Source of the DNA: Tachypleus tridentatus
Lineage: Eukaryota > Arthropoda > Merostomata > Xiphosura > Limulidae
DNA: 64,000 nt
Direction: 5' to 3'
NCBI RefSeq assembly: GCF_004210375.1
Contig: NW_027467782.1
Coordinates: 33,717,771-33,781,770 of the forward strand
The notes beneath the pieces were generated by a model. The model was not told the origin of the DNA. It searched no databases and worked only from the letters and a program-made list of their open reading frames with translations. Of the stretch, positions 24,301 through 39,300 are shown piece by piece. A program made the position numbers and the translations under genes. Positions within the stretch are counted from its first letter, which is position 1; each line of letters opens with the position of its first letter.

Positions 24301-27300
24301 TAGTTGTAACTTTACAACATCTTGAATCTATCTCTGTTCTGATTACTAGTGTTAGTATATGTCTAGTTGTAACTTTACAACATCTTGAATCTATCTCTGT
24401 TCTGATTACTAGTGTTAGTATATGTCTAGTTGTAACTTTACAACATCTTGAATCTATCTCTGTTCTGATTACTAGTGTTAGTATATGTCTAGTTGTAACT
24501 TTACAACATCTTGAATCTATCTCTGTTCTGATTACTAGTGTTAGTATATGTCTAGTTGTAACTTTACAACATCTTGAATCTATCTCTGTTCTGATTACTA
24601 GTGTTAGTATATGTCTAGTTGTAACTTTACAACATCTTGAATCTATCTCTGTTCTGATTACTAGTGTTAGTATATGTCTAGTTGTAACTTTACAACATCT
24701 TGAATCTATCTCTGTTCTGATTACTAGTGTTAGTATATGTCTAGTTGTAACTTTACAACATCTTGAATCTATCTCTGTTCTGATTACTAGTGTTAGTATA
24801 TGTCTAGTTGTAACTTTACAACATCTTGAATCTATCTCTGTTCTGATTACTAGTGTTAGTATATGTCTAGTTGTAACTTTACAACATCTTGAATCTATCT
24901 CTGTTCTGATTACTAGTGATTACTAGTGTTAGTATATGTCTAGTTGTAACTTTACAACATCTTGAATCTATCTCTGTTCTGATTACTAGTGTTAGTATAT
25001 GTCTAGTTGTAACTTTACAACATCTTGAATCTATCTCTGTTCTGATTACTAGTGTTAGTATATGTCTAGTTGTAACTTTACAACATCTTGAATCTATCTC
25101 TGTTCTGATTACTAGTGTTAGTATATGTCTAGTTGTAACTTTACAACATCTTGAATCTATCTCTGTTCTGATTACTAGTGTTAGTATATGTCTAGTTGTA
25201 ACTTTACAACATCTTGAATCTATCTCTGTTCTGATTACTAGTGTTAGTATATGTCTAGTTGTAACTTTACAACATCTTGAATCTATCTCTGTTCTGATTA
25301 CTAGTGTTAGTATATGTCTAGTTGTAACTTTACAACATCTTGAATCTATCTCTGTTCTGATTACTAGTGTTAGTGTTAGTATATGTCTAGTTGTAACTTT
25401 ACAACATCTTGAATCTATCTCTGTTCTGATTACTAGTGTTAGTATATGTCTAGTTGTAACTTTACAACATCTTGAATCTATCTCTGTTCTGATTACTAGT
25501 GTTAGTATATGTCTAGTTGTAACTTTACAACATCTTGAATCTATCTCTGTTCTGATTACTAGTGTTAGTATATGTCTAGTTGTAACTTTACAACATCTTG
25601 AATCTATCTCTGTTCTGATTACTAGTGTTAGTATATGTCTAGTTGTAACTTTACAACATCTTGAATCTATCTCTGTTCTGATTACTAGTGTTAGTATATG
25701 TCTAGTTGTAACTTTACAACATCTTGAATCTATCTCTGTTCTGATTACTAGTGTTAGTATATGTCTAGTTGTAACTTTACAACATCTTGAATCTATCTCT
25801 GTTCTGATTACTAGTGTTAGTATATGTCTAGTTGTAACTTTACAACATCTTGAATCTATCTCTGTTCTGATTACTAGTGTTAGTATATGTCTAGTTGTAA
25901 CTTTACAACATCTTGAATCTATCTCTGTTCTGATTACTAGTGTTAGTATATGTCTAGTTGTAACTTTACAACATCTTGAATCTATCTCTGTTCTGATTAC
26001 TAGTGTTAGTATATGTCTAGTTGTAACTTTACAACATCTTGAATCTATCTCTGTTCTGATTACTAGTGTTAGTATATGTCTAGTTGTAACTTTACAACAT
26101 CTTGAATCTATCTCTGTTCTGATTACTAGTGTTAGTATATGTCTAGTTGTAACTTTACAACATCTTGAATCTATCTCTGTTCTGATTACTAGTGTTAGTA
26201 TATGTCTAGTTGTAACTTTACAACATCTTGAATCTATCTCTGTTCTGATTACTAGTGTTAGTATATGTCTAGTTGTAACTTTACAACATCTTGAATCTAT
26301 CTCTGTTCTGATTACTAGTGTTAGTATATGTCTAGTTGTAACCTTACAACATCTTGAATCTATCTCTGTTCTGATTACTAGTGTTAGTATATGTCTAGTT
26401 GTAACTTTACAACATCTTGAATCTATCTCTGTTCTGATTACTAGTGTTAGTATATGTCTAGTTGTAACTTTACAACATCTTGAATCTATCTCTGTTCTGA
26501 TTACTAGTGTTAGTATATGTCTAGTTGTAACTTTACAACATCTTGAATCTATCTCTGTTCTGATTACTAGTGTTAGTATATGTCTAGTTGTAACTTTACA
26601 ACATCTTGAATCTATCTCTGTTCTGATTACTAGTGTTAGTATATGTCTAGTTGTAACTTTACAACATCTTGAATCTATCTCTGTTCTGATTACTAGTGTT
26701 AGTATATGTCTAGTTGTAACTTTACAACATCTTGAATCTATCTCTGTTCTGATTACTAGTGTTAGTATATGTCTAGTTGTAACTTTACAACATCTTGAAT
26801 CTATCTCTGTTCTGATTACTAGTGTTAGTATATGTCTAGTTGTAACTTTACAACATCTTGAATCTATCTCTGTTCTGATTACTAGTGTTAGTATATGTCT
26901 AGTTGTAACTTTACAACATCTTGAATCTATCTCTGTTCTGATTACTAGTGTTAGTATATGTCTAGTTGTAACTTTACAACATCTTGAATCTATCTCTGTT
27001 CTGATTACTAGTGTTAGTATATGTCTAGTTGTAACTTTACAACATCTTGAATCTATCTCTGTTCTGATTACTAGTGTTAGTATATGTCTAGTTGTAACTT
27101 TACAACATCTTGAATCTATCTCTGTTCTGATTACTAGTGTTAGTATATGTCTAGTTGTAACTTTACAACATCTTGAATCTATCTCTGTTCTGATTACTAG
27201 TGTTAGTATATGTCTAGTTGTAACTTTACAACATCTTGAATCTATCTCTGTTCTGATTACTAGTGTTAGTATATGTCTAGTTGTAACTTTACAACATCTT

Positions 27301-30300
27301 GAATCTATCTCTGTTCTGATTACTAGTGTTAGTATATGTCTAGTTGTAACTTTACAACATCTTGAATCTATCTCTGTTCTGATTACTAGTGTTAGTATAT
27401 GTCTAGTTGTAACTTTACAACATCTTGAATCTATCTCTGTTCTGATTACTAGTGTTAGTATATGTCTAGTTGTAACTTTACAACATCTTGAATCTATCTC
27501 TGTTCTGATTACTAGTGTTAGTATATGTCTAGTTGTAACTTTACAACATCTTGAATCTATCTCTGTTCTGATTACTAGTGTTAGTATATGTCTAGTTGTA
27601 ACTTTACAACATCTTGAATCTATCTCTGTTCTGATTACTAGTGTTAGTATATGTCTAGTTGTAACTTTACAACATCTTGAATCTATCTCTGTTCTGATTA
27701 CTAGTGTTAGTATATGTCTAGTTGTAACTTTACAACATCTTGAATCTATCTCTGTTCTGATTACTAGTGTTAGTATATGTCTAGTTGTAACTTTACAACA
27801 TCTTGAATCTATCTCTGTTCTGATTACTAGTGTTAGTATATGTCTAGTTGTAACTTTACAACATCTTGAATCTATCTCTGTTCTGATTACTAGTGTTAGT
27901 ATATGTCTAGTTGTAACTTTACAACATCTTGAATCTATCTCTGTTCTGATTACTAGTGTTAGTATATGTCTAGTTGTAACTTTACAACATCTTGAATCTA
28001 TCTCTGTTCTGATTACTAGTGTTAGTATATGTCTAGTTGTAACTTTACAACATCTTGAATCTATCTCTGTTCTGATTACTAGTGTTAGTATATGTCTAGT
28101 TGTAACTTTACAACATCTTGAATCTATCTCTGTTCTGATTACTAGTGTTAGTATATGTCTAGTTGTAACTTTACAACATCTTGAATCTATCTCTGTTCTG
28201 ATTACTAGTGTTAGTATATGTCTAGTTGTAACTTTACAACATCTTGAATCTATCTCTGTTCTGATTACTAGTGTTAGTATATGTCTAGTTGTAACTTTAC
28301 AACATCTTGAATCTATCTCTGTTCTGATTACTAGTGTTAGTATATGTCTAGTTGTAACTTTACAACATCTTGAATCTATCTCTGTTCTGATTACTAGTGT
28401 TAGTATATGTCTAGTTGTAACTTTACAACATCTTGAATCTATCTCTGTTCTGATTCTGTTCTAGTTGATTACTAGTGTTACAACATCTTGAATCTATCTC
28501 TGTTCTGATTACTAGTGTTAGTATATGTCTAGTTGTAACTTTACAACATCTTGAATCTATCTCTGTTCTGATTACTAGTGTTAGTATATGTCTAGTTGTA
28601 ACTTTACAACATCTTGAATCTATCTCTGTTCTGATTACTAGTGTTAGTATATGTCTAGTTGTAACTTTACAACATCTTGAATCTATCTCTGTTCTGATTA
28701 CTAGTGTTAGTATATGTCTAGTTGTAACTTTACAACATCTTGAATCTATCTCTGTTCTGATTACTAGTGTTAGTATATGTCTAGTTGTAACTTTACAACA
28801 TCTTGAATCTATCTCTGTTCTGATTACTAGTGTTAGTATATGTCTAGTTGTAACCTTACAACATCTTGAATCTATCTCTGTCTAAATACTTGTGTTAGTA
28901 TATGTCTAGTTGTAACTTTACAACATCTTGAATCTATCTCTGTTCTGATTACTAGTGTTAGTATATGTCTAGTTGTAACTTTACAACATCTTGAATCTAT
29001 CTCTGTTCTGATTACTAGTGTTAGTATATGTCTAGTTGTAACTTTACAACATCTTGAATCTATCTCTGTTCTGATTACTAGTGTTAGTATATGTCTAGTT
29101 GTAACTTTACAACATCTTGAATCTATCTCTGTTCTGATTACTAGTGTTAGTATATGTCTAGTTGTAACTTTACAACATCTTGAATCTATCTCTGTTCTGA
29201 TTACTAGTGTTAGTATATGTCTAGTTGTAACTTTACAACATCTTGAATCTATCTCTGTTCTGATTACTAGTGTTAGTATATGTCTAGTTGTAACTTTACA
29301 ACATCTTGAATCTATCTCTGTTCTGATTACTAGTGTTAGTATATGTCTAGTTGTAACTTTACAACATCTTGAATCTATCTCTGTTCTGATTACTAGTGTT
29401 AGTATATGTCTAGTTGTAACTTTACAACATCTTGAATCTATCTCTGTTCTGATTACTAGTGTTAGTATATGTCTAGTTGTAACTTTACAACATCTTGAAT
29501 CTATCTCTGTTCTGATTACTAGTGTTAGTATATGTCTAGTTGTAACTTTACAACATCTTGAATCTATCTCTGTTCTGATTACTAGTGTTAGTATATGTCT
29601 AGTTGTAACTTTACAACATCTTGAATCTATCTCTGTTCTGATTACTAGTGTTAGTATATGTCTAGTTGTAACTTTACAACATCTTGAATCTATCTCTGTT
29701 CTGATTACTAGTGTTAGTATATGTCTAGTTGTAACTTTACAACATCTTGAATCTATCTCTGTTCTGATTACTAGTGTTAGTATATGTCTAGTTGTAACTT
29801 TACAACATCTTGAATCTATCTCTGTTCTGATTACTAGTGTTAGTATATGTCTAGTTGTAACTTTACAACATCTTGAATCTATCTCTGTTCTGATTACTAG
29901 TGTTAGTATATGTCTAGTTGTAACTTTACAACATCTTGAATCTATCTCTGTTCTGATTACTAGTGTTAGTATATGTCTAGTTGTAACTTTACAACATCTT
30001 GAATCTATCTCTGTTCTGATTACTAGTGTTAGTATATGTCTAGTTGTAACTTTACAACATCTTGAATCTATCTCTGTTCTGATTACTAGTGTTAGTATAT
30101 GTCTAGTTGTAACTTTACAACATCTTGAATCTATCTCTGTTCTGATTACTAGTGTTAGTATATGTCTAGTTGTAACTTTACAACATCTTGAATCTATCTC
30201 TGTTCTGATTACTAGTGTTAGTATATGTCTAGTTGTAACTTTACAACATCTTGAATCTATCTCTGTTCTGATTACTAGTGTTAGTATATGTCTAGTTGTA

Positions 30301-33300
30301 ACTTTACAACATCTTGAATCTATCTCTGTTCTGATTACTAGTGTTAGTATATGTCTAGTTGTAACTTTACAACATCTTGAATCTATCTCTGTTCTGATTA
30401 CTAGTGTTAGTATATGTCTAGTTGTAACTTTACAACATCTTGAATCTATCTCTGTTCTGATTACTAGTGTTAGTATATGTCTAGTTGTAACTTTACAACA
30501 TCTTGAATCTATCTCTGTTCTGATTACTAGTGTTAGTATATGTCTAGTTGTAACTTTACAACATCTTGAATCTATCTCTGTTCTGATTACTAGTGTTAGT
30601 ATATGTCTAGTTGTAACTTTACAACATCTTGAATCTATCTCTGTTCTGATTACTAGTGTTAGTATATGTCTAGTTGTAACTTTACAACATCTTGAATCTA
30701 TCTCTGTTCTGATTACTAGTGTTAGTATATGTCTAGTTGTAACTTTACAACATCTTGAATCTATCTCTGTTCTGATTACTAGTGTTAGTATATGTCTAGT
30801 TGTAACTTTACAACATCTTGAATCTATCTCTGTTCTGATTACTAGTGTTAGTATATGTCTAGTTGTAACTTTACAACATCTTGAATCTATCTCTGTTCTG
30901 ATTACTAGTGTTAGTATATGTCTAGTTGTAACTTTACAACATCTTGAATCTATCTCTGTTCTGATTACTAGTGTTAGTATATGTCTAGTTGTAACTTTAC
31001 AACATCTTGAATCTATCTCTGTTCTGATTACTAGTGTTAGTATATGTCTAGTTGTAACTTTACAACATCTTGAATCTATCTCTGTTCTGATTACTAGTGT
31101 TAGTATATGTCTAGTTGTAACTTTACAACATCTTGAATCTATCTCTGTTCTGATTACTAGTGTTAGTATATGTCTAGTTGTAACTTTACAACATCTTGAA
31201 TCTATCTCTGTTCTGATTACTAGTGTTAGTATATGTCTAGTTGTAACTTTACAACATCTTGAATCTATCTCTGTTCTGATTACTAGTGTTAGTATATGTC
31301 TAGTTGTAACTTTACAACATCTTGAATCTATCTCTGTTCTGATTACTAGTGTTAGTATATGTCTAGTTGTAACTTTACAACATCTTGAATCTATCTCTGT
31401 TCTGATTACTAGTGTTAGTATATGTCTAGTTGTAACTTTACAACATCTTGAATCTATCTCTGTTCTGATTACTAGTGTTAGTATATGTCTAGTTGTAACT
31501 TTACAACATCTTGAATCTATCTCTGTTCTGATTACTAGTGTTAGTATATGTCTAGTTGTAACTTTACAACATCTTGAATCTATCTCTGTTCTGATTACTA
31601 GTGTTAGTATATGTCTAGTTGTAACTTTACAACATCTTGAATCTATCTCTGTTCTGATTACTAGTGTTAGTATATGTCTAGTTGTAACTTTACAACATCT
31701 TGAATCTATCTCTGTTCTGATTACTAGTGTTAGTATATGTCTAGTTGTAACTTTACAACATCTTGAATCTATCTCTGTTCTGATTACTAGTGTTAGTATA
31801 TGTCTAGTTGTAACTTTACAACATCTTGAATCTATCTCTGTTCTGATTACTAGTGTTAGTATATGTCTAGTTGTAACTTTACAACATCTTGAATCTATCT
31901 CTGTTCTGATTACTAGTGTTAGTATATGTCTAGTTGTAACTTTACAACATCTTGAATCTATCTCTGTTCTGATTACTAGTGTTAGTATATGTCTAGTTGT
32001 AACTTTACAACATCTTGAATCTATCTCTGTTCTGATTACTAGTGTTAGTATATGTCTAGTTGTAACTTTACAACATCTTGAATCTATCTCTGTTCTGATT
32101 ACTAGTGTTAGTATATGTCTAGTTGTAACTTTACAACATCTTGAATCTATCTCTGTTCTGATTACTAGTGTTAGTATATGTCTAGTTGTAACTTTACAAC
32201 ATCTTGAATCTATCTCTGTTCTGATTACTAGTGTTAGTATATGTCTAGTTGTAACTTTACAACATCTTGAATCTATCTCTGTTCTGATTACTAGTGTTAG
32301 TATATGTCTAGTTGTAACTTTACAACATCTTGAATCTATCTCTGTTCTGATTACTAGTGTTAGTATATGTCTAGTTGTAACTTTACAACATCTTGAATCT
32401 ATCTCTGTTCTGATTACTAGTGTTAGTATATGTCTAGTTGTAACTTTACAACATCTTGAATCTATCTCTGTTCTGATTACTAGTGTTAGTATATGTCTAG
32501 TTGTAACTTTACAACATCTTGAATCTATCTCTGTTCTGATTACTAGTGTTAGTATATGTCTAGTTGTAACTTTACAACATCTTGAATCTATCTCTGTTCT
32601 GATTACTAGTGTTAGTATATGTCTAGTTGTAACTTTACAACATCTTGAATCTATCTCTGTTCTGATTACTAGTGTTAGTATATGTCTAGTTGTAACTTTA
32701 CAACATCTTGAATCTATCTCTGTTCTGATTACTAGTGTTAGTATATGTCTAGTTGTAACTTTACAACATCTTGAATCTATCTCTGTTCTGATTACTAGTG
32801 TTAGTATATGTCTAGTTGTAACTTTACAACATCTTGAATCTATCTCTGTTCTGATTACTAGTGTTAGTATATGTCTAGTTGTAACTTTACAACATCTTGA
32901 ATCTATCTCTGTTCTGATTACTAGTGTTAGTATATGTCTAGTTGTAACTTTACAACATCTTGAATCTATCTCTGTTCTGATTACTAGTGTTAGTATATGT
33001 CTAGTTGTAACTTTACAACATCTTGAATCTATCTCTGTTCTGATTACTAGTGTTAGTATATGTCTAGTTGTAACTTTACAACATCTTGAATCTATCTCTG
33101 TTCTGATTACTAGTGTTAGTATATGTCTAGTTGTAACTTTACAACATCTTGAATCTATCTCTGTTCTGATTACTAGTGTTAGTATATGTCTAGTTGTAAC
33201 TTTACAACATCTTGAATCTATCTCTGTTCTGATTACTAGTGTTAGTATATGTCTAGTTGTAACTTTACAACATCTTGAATCTATCTCTGTTCTGATTACT

Positions 33301-36300
33301 AGTGTTAGTATATGTCTAGTTGTAACTTTACAACATCTTGAATCTATCTCTGTTCTGATTACTAGTGTTAGTATATGTCTAGTTGTAACTTACAACATCT
33401 TGAATCTATCTCTGTTCTGATTACTAGTGTTAGTATATGTCTAGTTGTAACTTTACAACATCTTGAATCTATCTCTGTTCTGATTACTAGTGTTAGTATA
33501 TGTCTAGTTGTAACTTTACAACATCTTGAATCTATCTCTGTTCTGATTACTAGTGTTAGTATATGTCTAGTTGTAACTTTACAACATCTTGAATCTATCT
33601 CTGTTCTGATTACTAGTGTTAGTATATGTCTAGTTGTAACTTTACAACATCTTGAATCTATCTCTGTTCTGATTACTAGTGTTAGTATATGTCTAGTTGT
33701 AACTTTACAACATCTTGAATCTATCTCTGTTCTGATTACTAGTGTTAGTATATGTCTAGTTGTAACTTTACAACATCTTGAATCTATCTCTGTTCTGATT
33801 ACTAGTGTTAGTATATGTCTAGTTGTAACTTTACAACATCTTGAATCTATCTCTGTTCTGATTACTAGTGTTAGTATATGTCTAGTTGTAGTTGTTACTT
33901 TACAACATCTTGAATCTATCTCTGTTCTGATTACTAGTGTTAGTATATGTCTAGTTGTAACTTTACAACATCTTGAATCTATCTCTGTTCTGATTACTAG
34001 TGTTAGTATATGTCTAGTTGTAACTTTACAACATCTTGAATCTATCTCTGTTCTGATTACTAGTGTTAGTATATGTCTAGTTGTAACTTTACAACATCTT
34101 GAATCTATCTCTGTTCTGATTACTAGTGTTAGTATATGTCTAGTTGTAACTTTACAACATCTTGAATCTATCTCTGTTCTGATTACTAGTGTTAGTATAT
34201 GTCTAGTTGTAACTTTACAACATCTTGAATCTATCTCTGTTCTGATTACTAGTGTTAGTATATGTCTAGTTGTAACTTTACAACATCTTGAATCTATCTC
34301 TGTTCTGATTACTAGTGTTAGTATATGTCTAGTTGTAACTTTACAACATCTTGAATCTATCTCTGTTCTGATTACTAGTGTTAGTATATGTCTAGTTGTA
34401 ACTTTACAACATCTTGAATCTATCTCTGTTCTGATTACTAGTGTTAGTATATGTCTAGTTGTAACTTTACAACATCTTGAATCTATCTCTGTTCTGATTA
34501 CTAGTGTTAGTATATGTCTAGTTGTAACTTTACAACATCTTGAATCTATCTCTGTTCTGATTACTAGTGTTAGTATATGTCTAGTTGTAACTTTACAACA
34601 TCTTGAATCTATCTCTGTTCTGATTACTAGTGTTAGTATATGTCTAGTTGTAACTTTACAACATCTTGAATCTATCTCTGTTCTGATTACTAGTGTTAGT
34701 ATATGTCTAGTTGTAACTTTACAACATCTTGAATCTATCTCTGTTCTGATTACTAGTGTTAGTATATGTCTAGTTGTAACTTTACAACATCTTGAATCTA
34801 TCTCTGTTCTGATTACTAGTGTTAGTATATGTCTAGTTGTAACTTTACAACATCTTGAATCTATCTCTGTTCTGATTACTAGTGTTAGTATATGTCTAGT
34901 TGTAACTTTACAACATCTTGAATCTATCTCTGTTCTGATTACTAGTGTTAGTATATGTCTAGTTGTAACTTTACAACATCTTGAATCTATCTCTGTTCTG
35001 ATTACTAGTGTTAGTATATGTCTAGTTGTAACTTTACAACATCTTGAATCTATCTCTGTTCTGATTACTAGTGTTAGTATATGTCTAGTTGTAACTTTAC
35101 AACATCTTGAATCTATCTCTGTTCTGATTACTAGTGTTAGTATATGTCTAGTTGTAACTTTACAACATCTTGAATCTATCTCTGTTCTGATTACTAGTGT
35201 TAGTATATGTCTAGTTGTAACTTTACAACATCTTGAATCTATCTCTGTTCTGATTACTAGTGTTAGTATATGTCTAGTTGTAACTTTACAACATCTTGAA
35301 TCTATCTCTGTTCTGATTACTAGTGTTAGTATATGTCTAGTTGTAACTTTACAACATCTTGAATCTATCTCTGTTCTGATTACTAGTGTTAGTATATGTC
35401 TAGTTGTAACTTTACAACATCTTGAATCTATCTCTGTTCTGATTACTAGTGTTAGTATATGTCTAGTTGTAACTTTACAACATCTTGAATCTATCTCTGT
35501 TCTGATTACTAGTGTTAGTATATGTCTAGTTGTAACTTTACAACATCTTGAATCTATCTCTGTTCTGATTACTAGTGTTAGTATATGTCTAGTTGTAACT
35601 TTACAACATCTTGAATCTATCTCTGTTCTGATTACTAGTGTTAGTATATGTCTAGTTGTAACTTTACAACATCTTGAATCTATCTCTGTTCTGATTACTA
35701 GTGTTAGTATATGTCTAGTTGTAACTTTACAACATCTTGAATCTATCTCTGTTCTGATTACTAGTGTTAGTATATGTCTAGTTGTAACTTTACAACATCT
35801 TGAATCTATCTCTGTTCTGATTACTAGTGTTAGTATATGTCTAGTTGTAACTTTACAACATCTTGAATCTATCTCTGTTCTGATTACTAGTGTTAGTATA
35901 TGTCTAGTTGTAACTTTACAACATCTTGAATCTATCTCTGTTCTGATTACTAGTGTTAGTATATGTCTAGTTGTAACTTTACAACATCTTGAATCTATCT
36001 CTGTTCTGATTACTAGTGTTAGTATATGTCTAGTTGTAACTTTACAACATCTTGAATCTATCTCTGTTCTGATTACTAGTGTTAGTATATGTCTAGTTGT
36101 AACTTTACAACATCTTGAATCTATCTCTGTTCTGATTACTAGTGTTAGTATATGTCTAGTTGTAACTTTACAACATCTTGAATCTATCTCTGTTCTGATT
36201 ACTAGTGTTAGTATATGTCTAGTTGTAACTTTACAACATCTTGAATCTATCTCTGTTCTGATTACTAGTGTTAGTATATGTCTAGTTGTAACTTTACAAC

Positions 36301-39300
36301 ATCTTGAATCTATCTCTGTTCTGATTACTAGTGTTAGTATATGTCTAGTTGTAACTTTACAACATCTTGAATCTATCTCTGTTCTGATTACTAGTGTTAG
36401 TATATGTCTAGTTGTAACTTTACAACATCTTGAATCTATCTCTGTTCTGATTACTAGTGTTAGTATATGTCTAGTTGTAACTTTACAACATCTTGAATCT
36501 ATCTCTGTTCTGATTACTAGTGTTAGTATATGTCTAGTTGTAACTTTACAACATCTTGAATCTATCTCTGTTCTGATTACTAGTGTTAGTATATGTCTAG
36601 TTGTAACTTTACAACATCTTGAATCTATCTCTGTTCTGATTACTAGTGTTAGTATATGTCTAGTTGTAACTTTACAACATCTTGAATCTATCTCTGTTCT
36701 GATTACTAGTGTTAGTATATGTCTAGTTGTAACTTTACAACATCTTGAATCTATCTCTGTTCTGATTACTAGTGTTAGTATATGTCTAGTTGTAACTTTA
36801 CAACATCTTGAATCTATCTCTGTTCTGATTACTAGTGTTAGTATATGTCTAGTTGTAACTTTACAACATCTTGAATCTATCTCTGTTCTGATTACTAGTG
36901 TTAGTATATGTCTAGTTGTAACTTTACAACATCTTGAATCTATCTCTGTTCTGATTACTAGTGTTAGTATATGTCTAGTTGTAACTTTACAACATCTTGA
37001 ATCTATCTCTGTTCTGATTACTAGTGTTAGTATATGTCTAGTTGTAACTTTACAACATCTTGAATCTATCTCTGTTCTGATTACTAGTGTTAGTATATGT
37101 CTAGTTGTAACTTTACAACATCTTGAATCTATCTCTGTTCTGATTACTAGTGTTAGTATATGTCTAGTTGTAACTTTACAACATCTTGAATCTATCTCTG
37201 TTCTGATTACTAGTGTTAGTATATGTCTAGTTGTAACTTTACAACATCTTGAATCTATCTCTGTTCTGATTACTAGTGTTAGTATATGTCTAGTTGTAAC
37301 TTTACAACATCTTGAATCTATCTCTGTTCTGATTACTAGTGTTAGTATATGTCTAGTTGTAACTTTACAACATCTTGAATCTATCTCTGTTCTGATTACT
37401 AGTGTTAGTATATGTCTAGTTGTAACTTTACAACATCTTGAATCTATCTCTGTTCTGATTACTAGTGTTAGTATATGTCTAGTTGTAACTTTACAACATC
37501 TTGAATCTATCTCTGTTCTGATTACTAGTGTTAGTATATGTCTAGTTGTAACTTTACAACATCTTGAATCTATCTCTGTTCTGATTACTAGTGTTAGTAT
37601 ATGTCTAGTTGTAACTTTACAACATCTTGAATCTATCTCTGTTCTGATTACTAGTGTTAGTATATGTCTAGTTGTAACTTTACAACATCTTGAATCTATC
37701 TCTGTTCTGATTACTAGTGTTAGTATATGTCTAGTTGTAACTTTACAACATCTTGAATCTATCTCTGTTCTGATTACTAGTGTTAGTATATGTCTAGTTG
37801 TAACTTTACAACATCTTGAATCTATCTCTGTTCTGATTACTAGTGTTAGTATATGTCTAGTTGTAACTTTACAACATCTTGAATCTATCTCTGTTCTGAT
37901 TACTAGTGTTAGTATATGTCTAGTTGTAACTTTACAACATCTTGAATCTATCTCTGTTCTGATTACTAGTGTTAGTATATGTCTAGTTGTAACTTTACAA
38001 CATCTTGAATCTATCTCTGTTCTGATTACTAGTGTTAGTATATGTCTAGTTGTAACTTTACAACATCTTGAATCTATCTCTGTTCTGATTACTAGTGTTA
38101 GTATATGTCTAGTTGTAACTTTACAACATCTTGAATCTATCTCTGTTCTGATTACTAGTGTTAGTATATGTCTAGTTGTAACTTTACAACATCTTGAATC
38201 TATCTCTGTTCTGATTACTAGTGTTAGTATATGTCTAGTTGTAACTTTACAACATCTTGAATCTATCTCTGTTCTGATTACTAGTGTTAGTATATGTCTA
38301 GTTGTAACTTTACAACATCTTGAATCTATCTCTGTTCTGATTACTAGTGTTAGTATATGTCTAGTTGTAACTTTACAACATCTTGAATCTATCTCTGTTC
38401 TGATTACTAGTGTTAGTATATGTCTAGTTGTAACTTTACAACATCTTGAATCTATCTCTGTTCTGATTACTAGTGTTAGTATATGTCTAGTTGTAACTTT
38501 ACAACATCTTGAATCTATCTCTGTTCTGATTACTAGTGTTAGTATATGTCTAGTTGTAACTTTACAACATCTTGAATCTATCTCTGTTCTGATTACTAGT
38601 GTTAGTATATGTCTAGTTGTAACTTTACAACATCTTGAATCTATCTCTGTTCTGATTACTAGTGTTAGTATATGTCTAGTTGTAACTTTACAACATCTTG
38701 AATCTATCTCTGTTCTGATTACTAGTGTTAGTATATGTCTAGTTGTAACTTTACAACATCTTGAATCTATCTCTGTTCTGATTACTAGTGTTAGTATATG
38801 TCTAGTTGTAACTTTACAACATCTTGAATCTATCTCTGTTCTGATTACTAGTGTTAGTATATGTCTAGTTGTAACTTTACAACATCTTGAATCTATCTCT
38901 GTTCTGATTACTAGTGTTAGTATATGTCTAGTTGTAACTTTACAACATCTTGAATCTATCTCTGTTCTGATTACTAGTGTTAGTATATGTCTAGTTGTAA
39001 CTTTACAACATCTTGAATCTATCTCTGTTCTGATTACTAGTGTTAGTATATGTCTAGTTGTAACTTTACAACATCTTGAATCTATCTCTGTTCTGATTAC
39101 TAGTGTTAGTATATGTCTAGTTGTAACTTTACAACATCTTGAATCTATCTCTGTTCTGATTACTAGTGTTAGTATATGTCTAGTTGTAACTTTACAACAT
39201 CTTGAATCTATCTCTGTTCTGATTACTAGTGTTAGTATATGTCTAGTTGTAACTTTACAACATCTTGAATCTATCTCTGTTCTGATTACTAGTGTTAGTA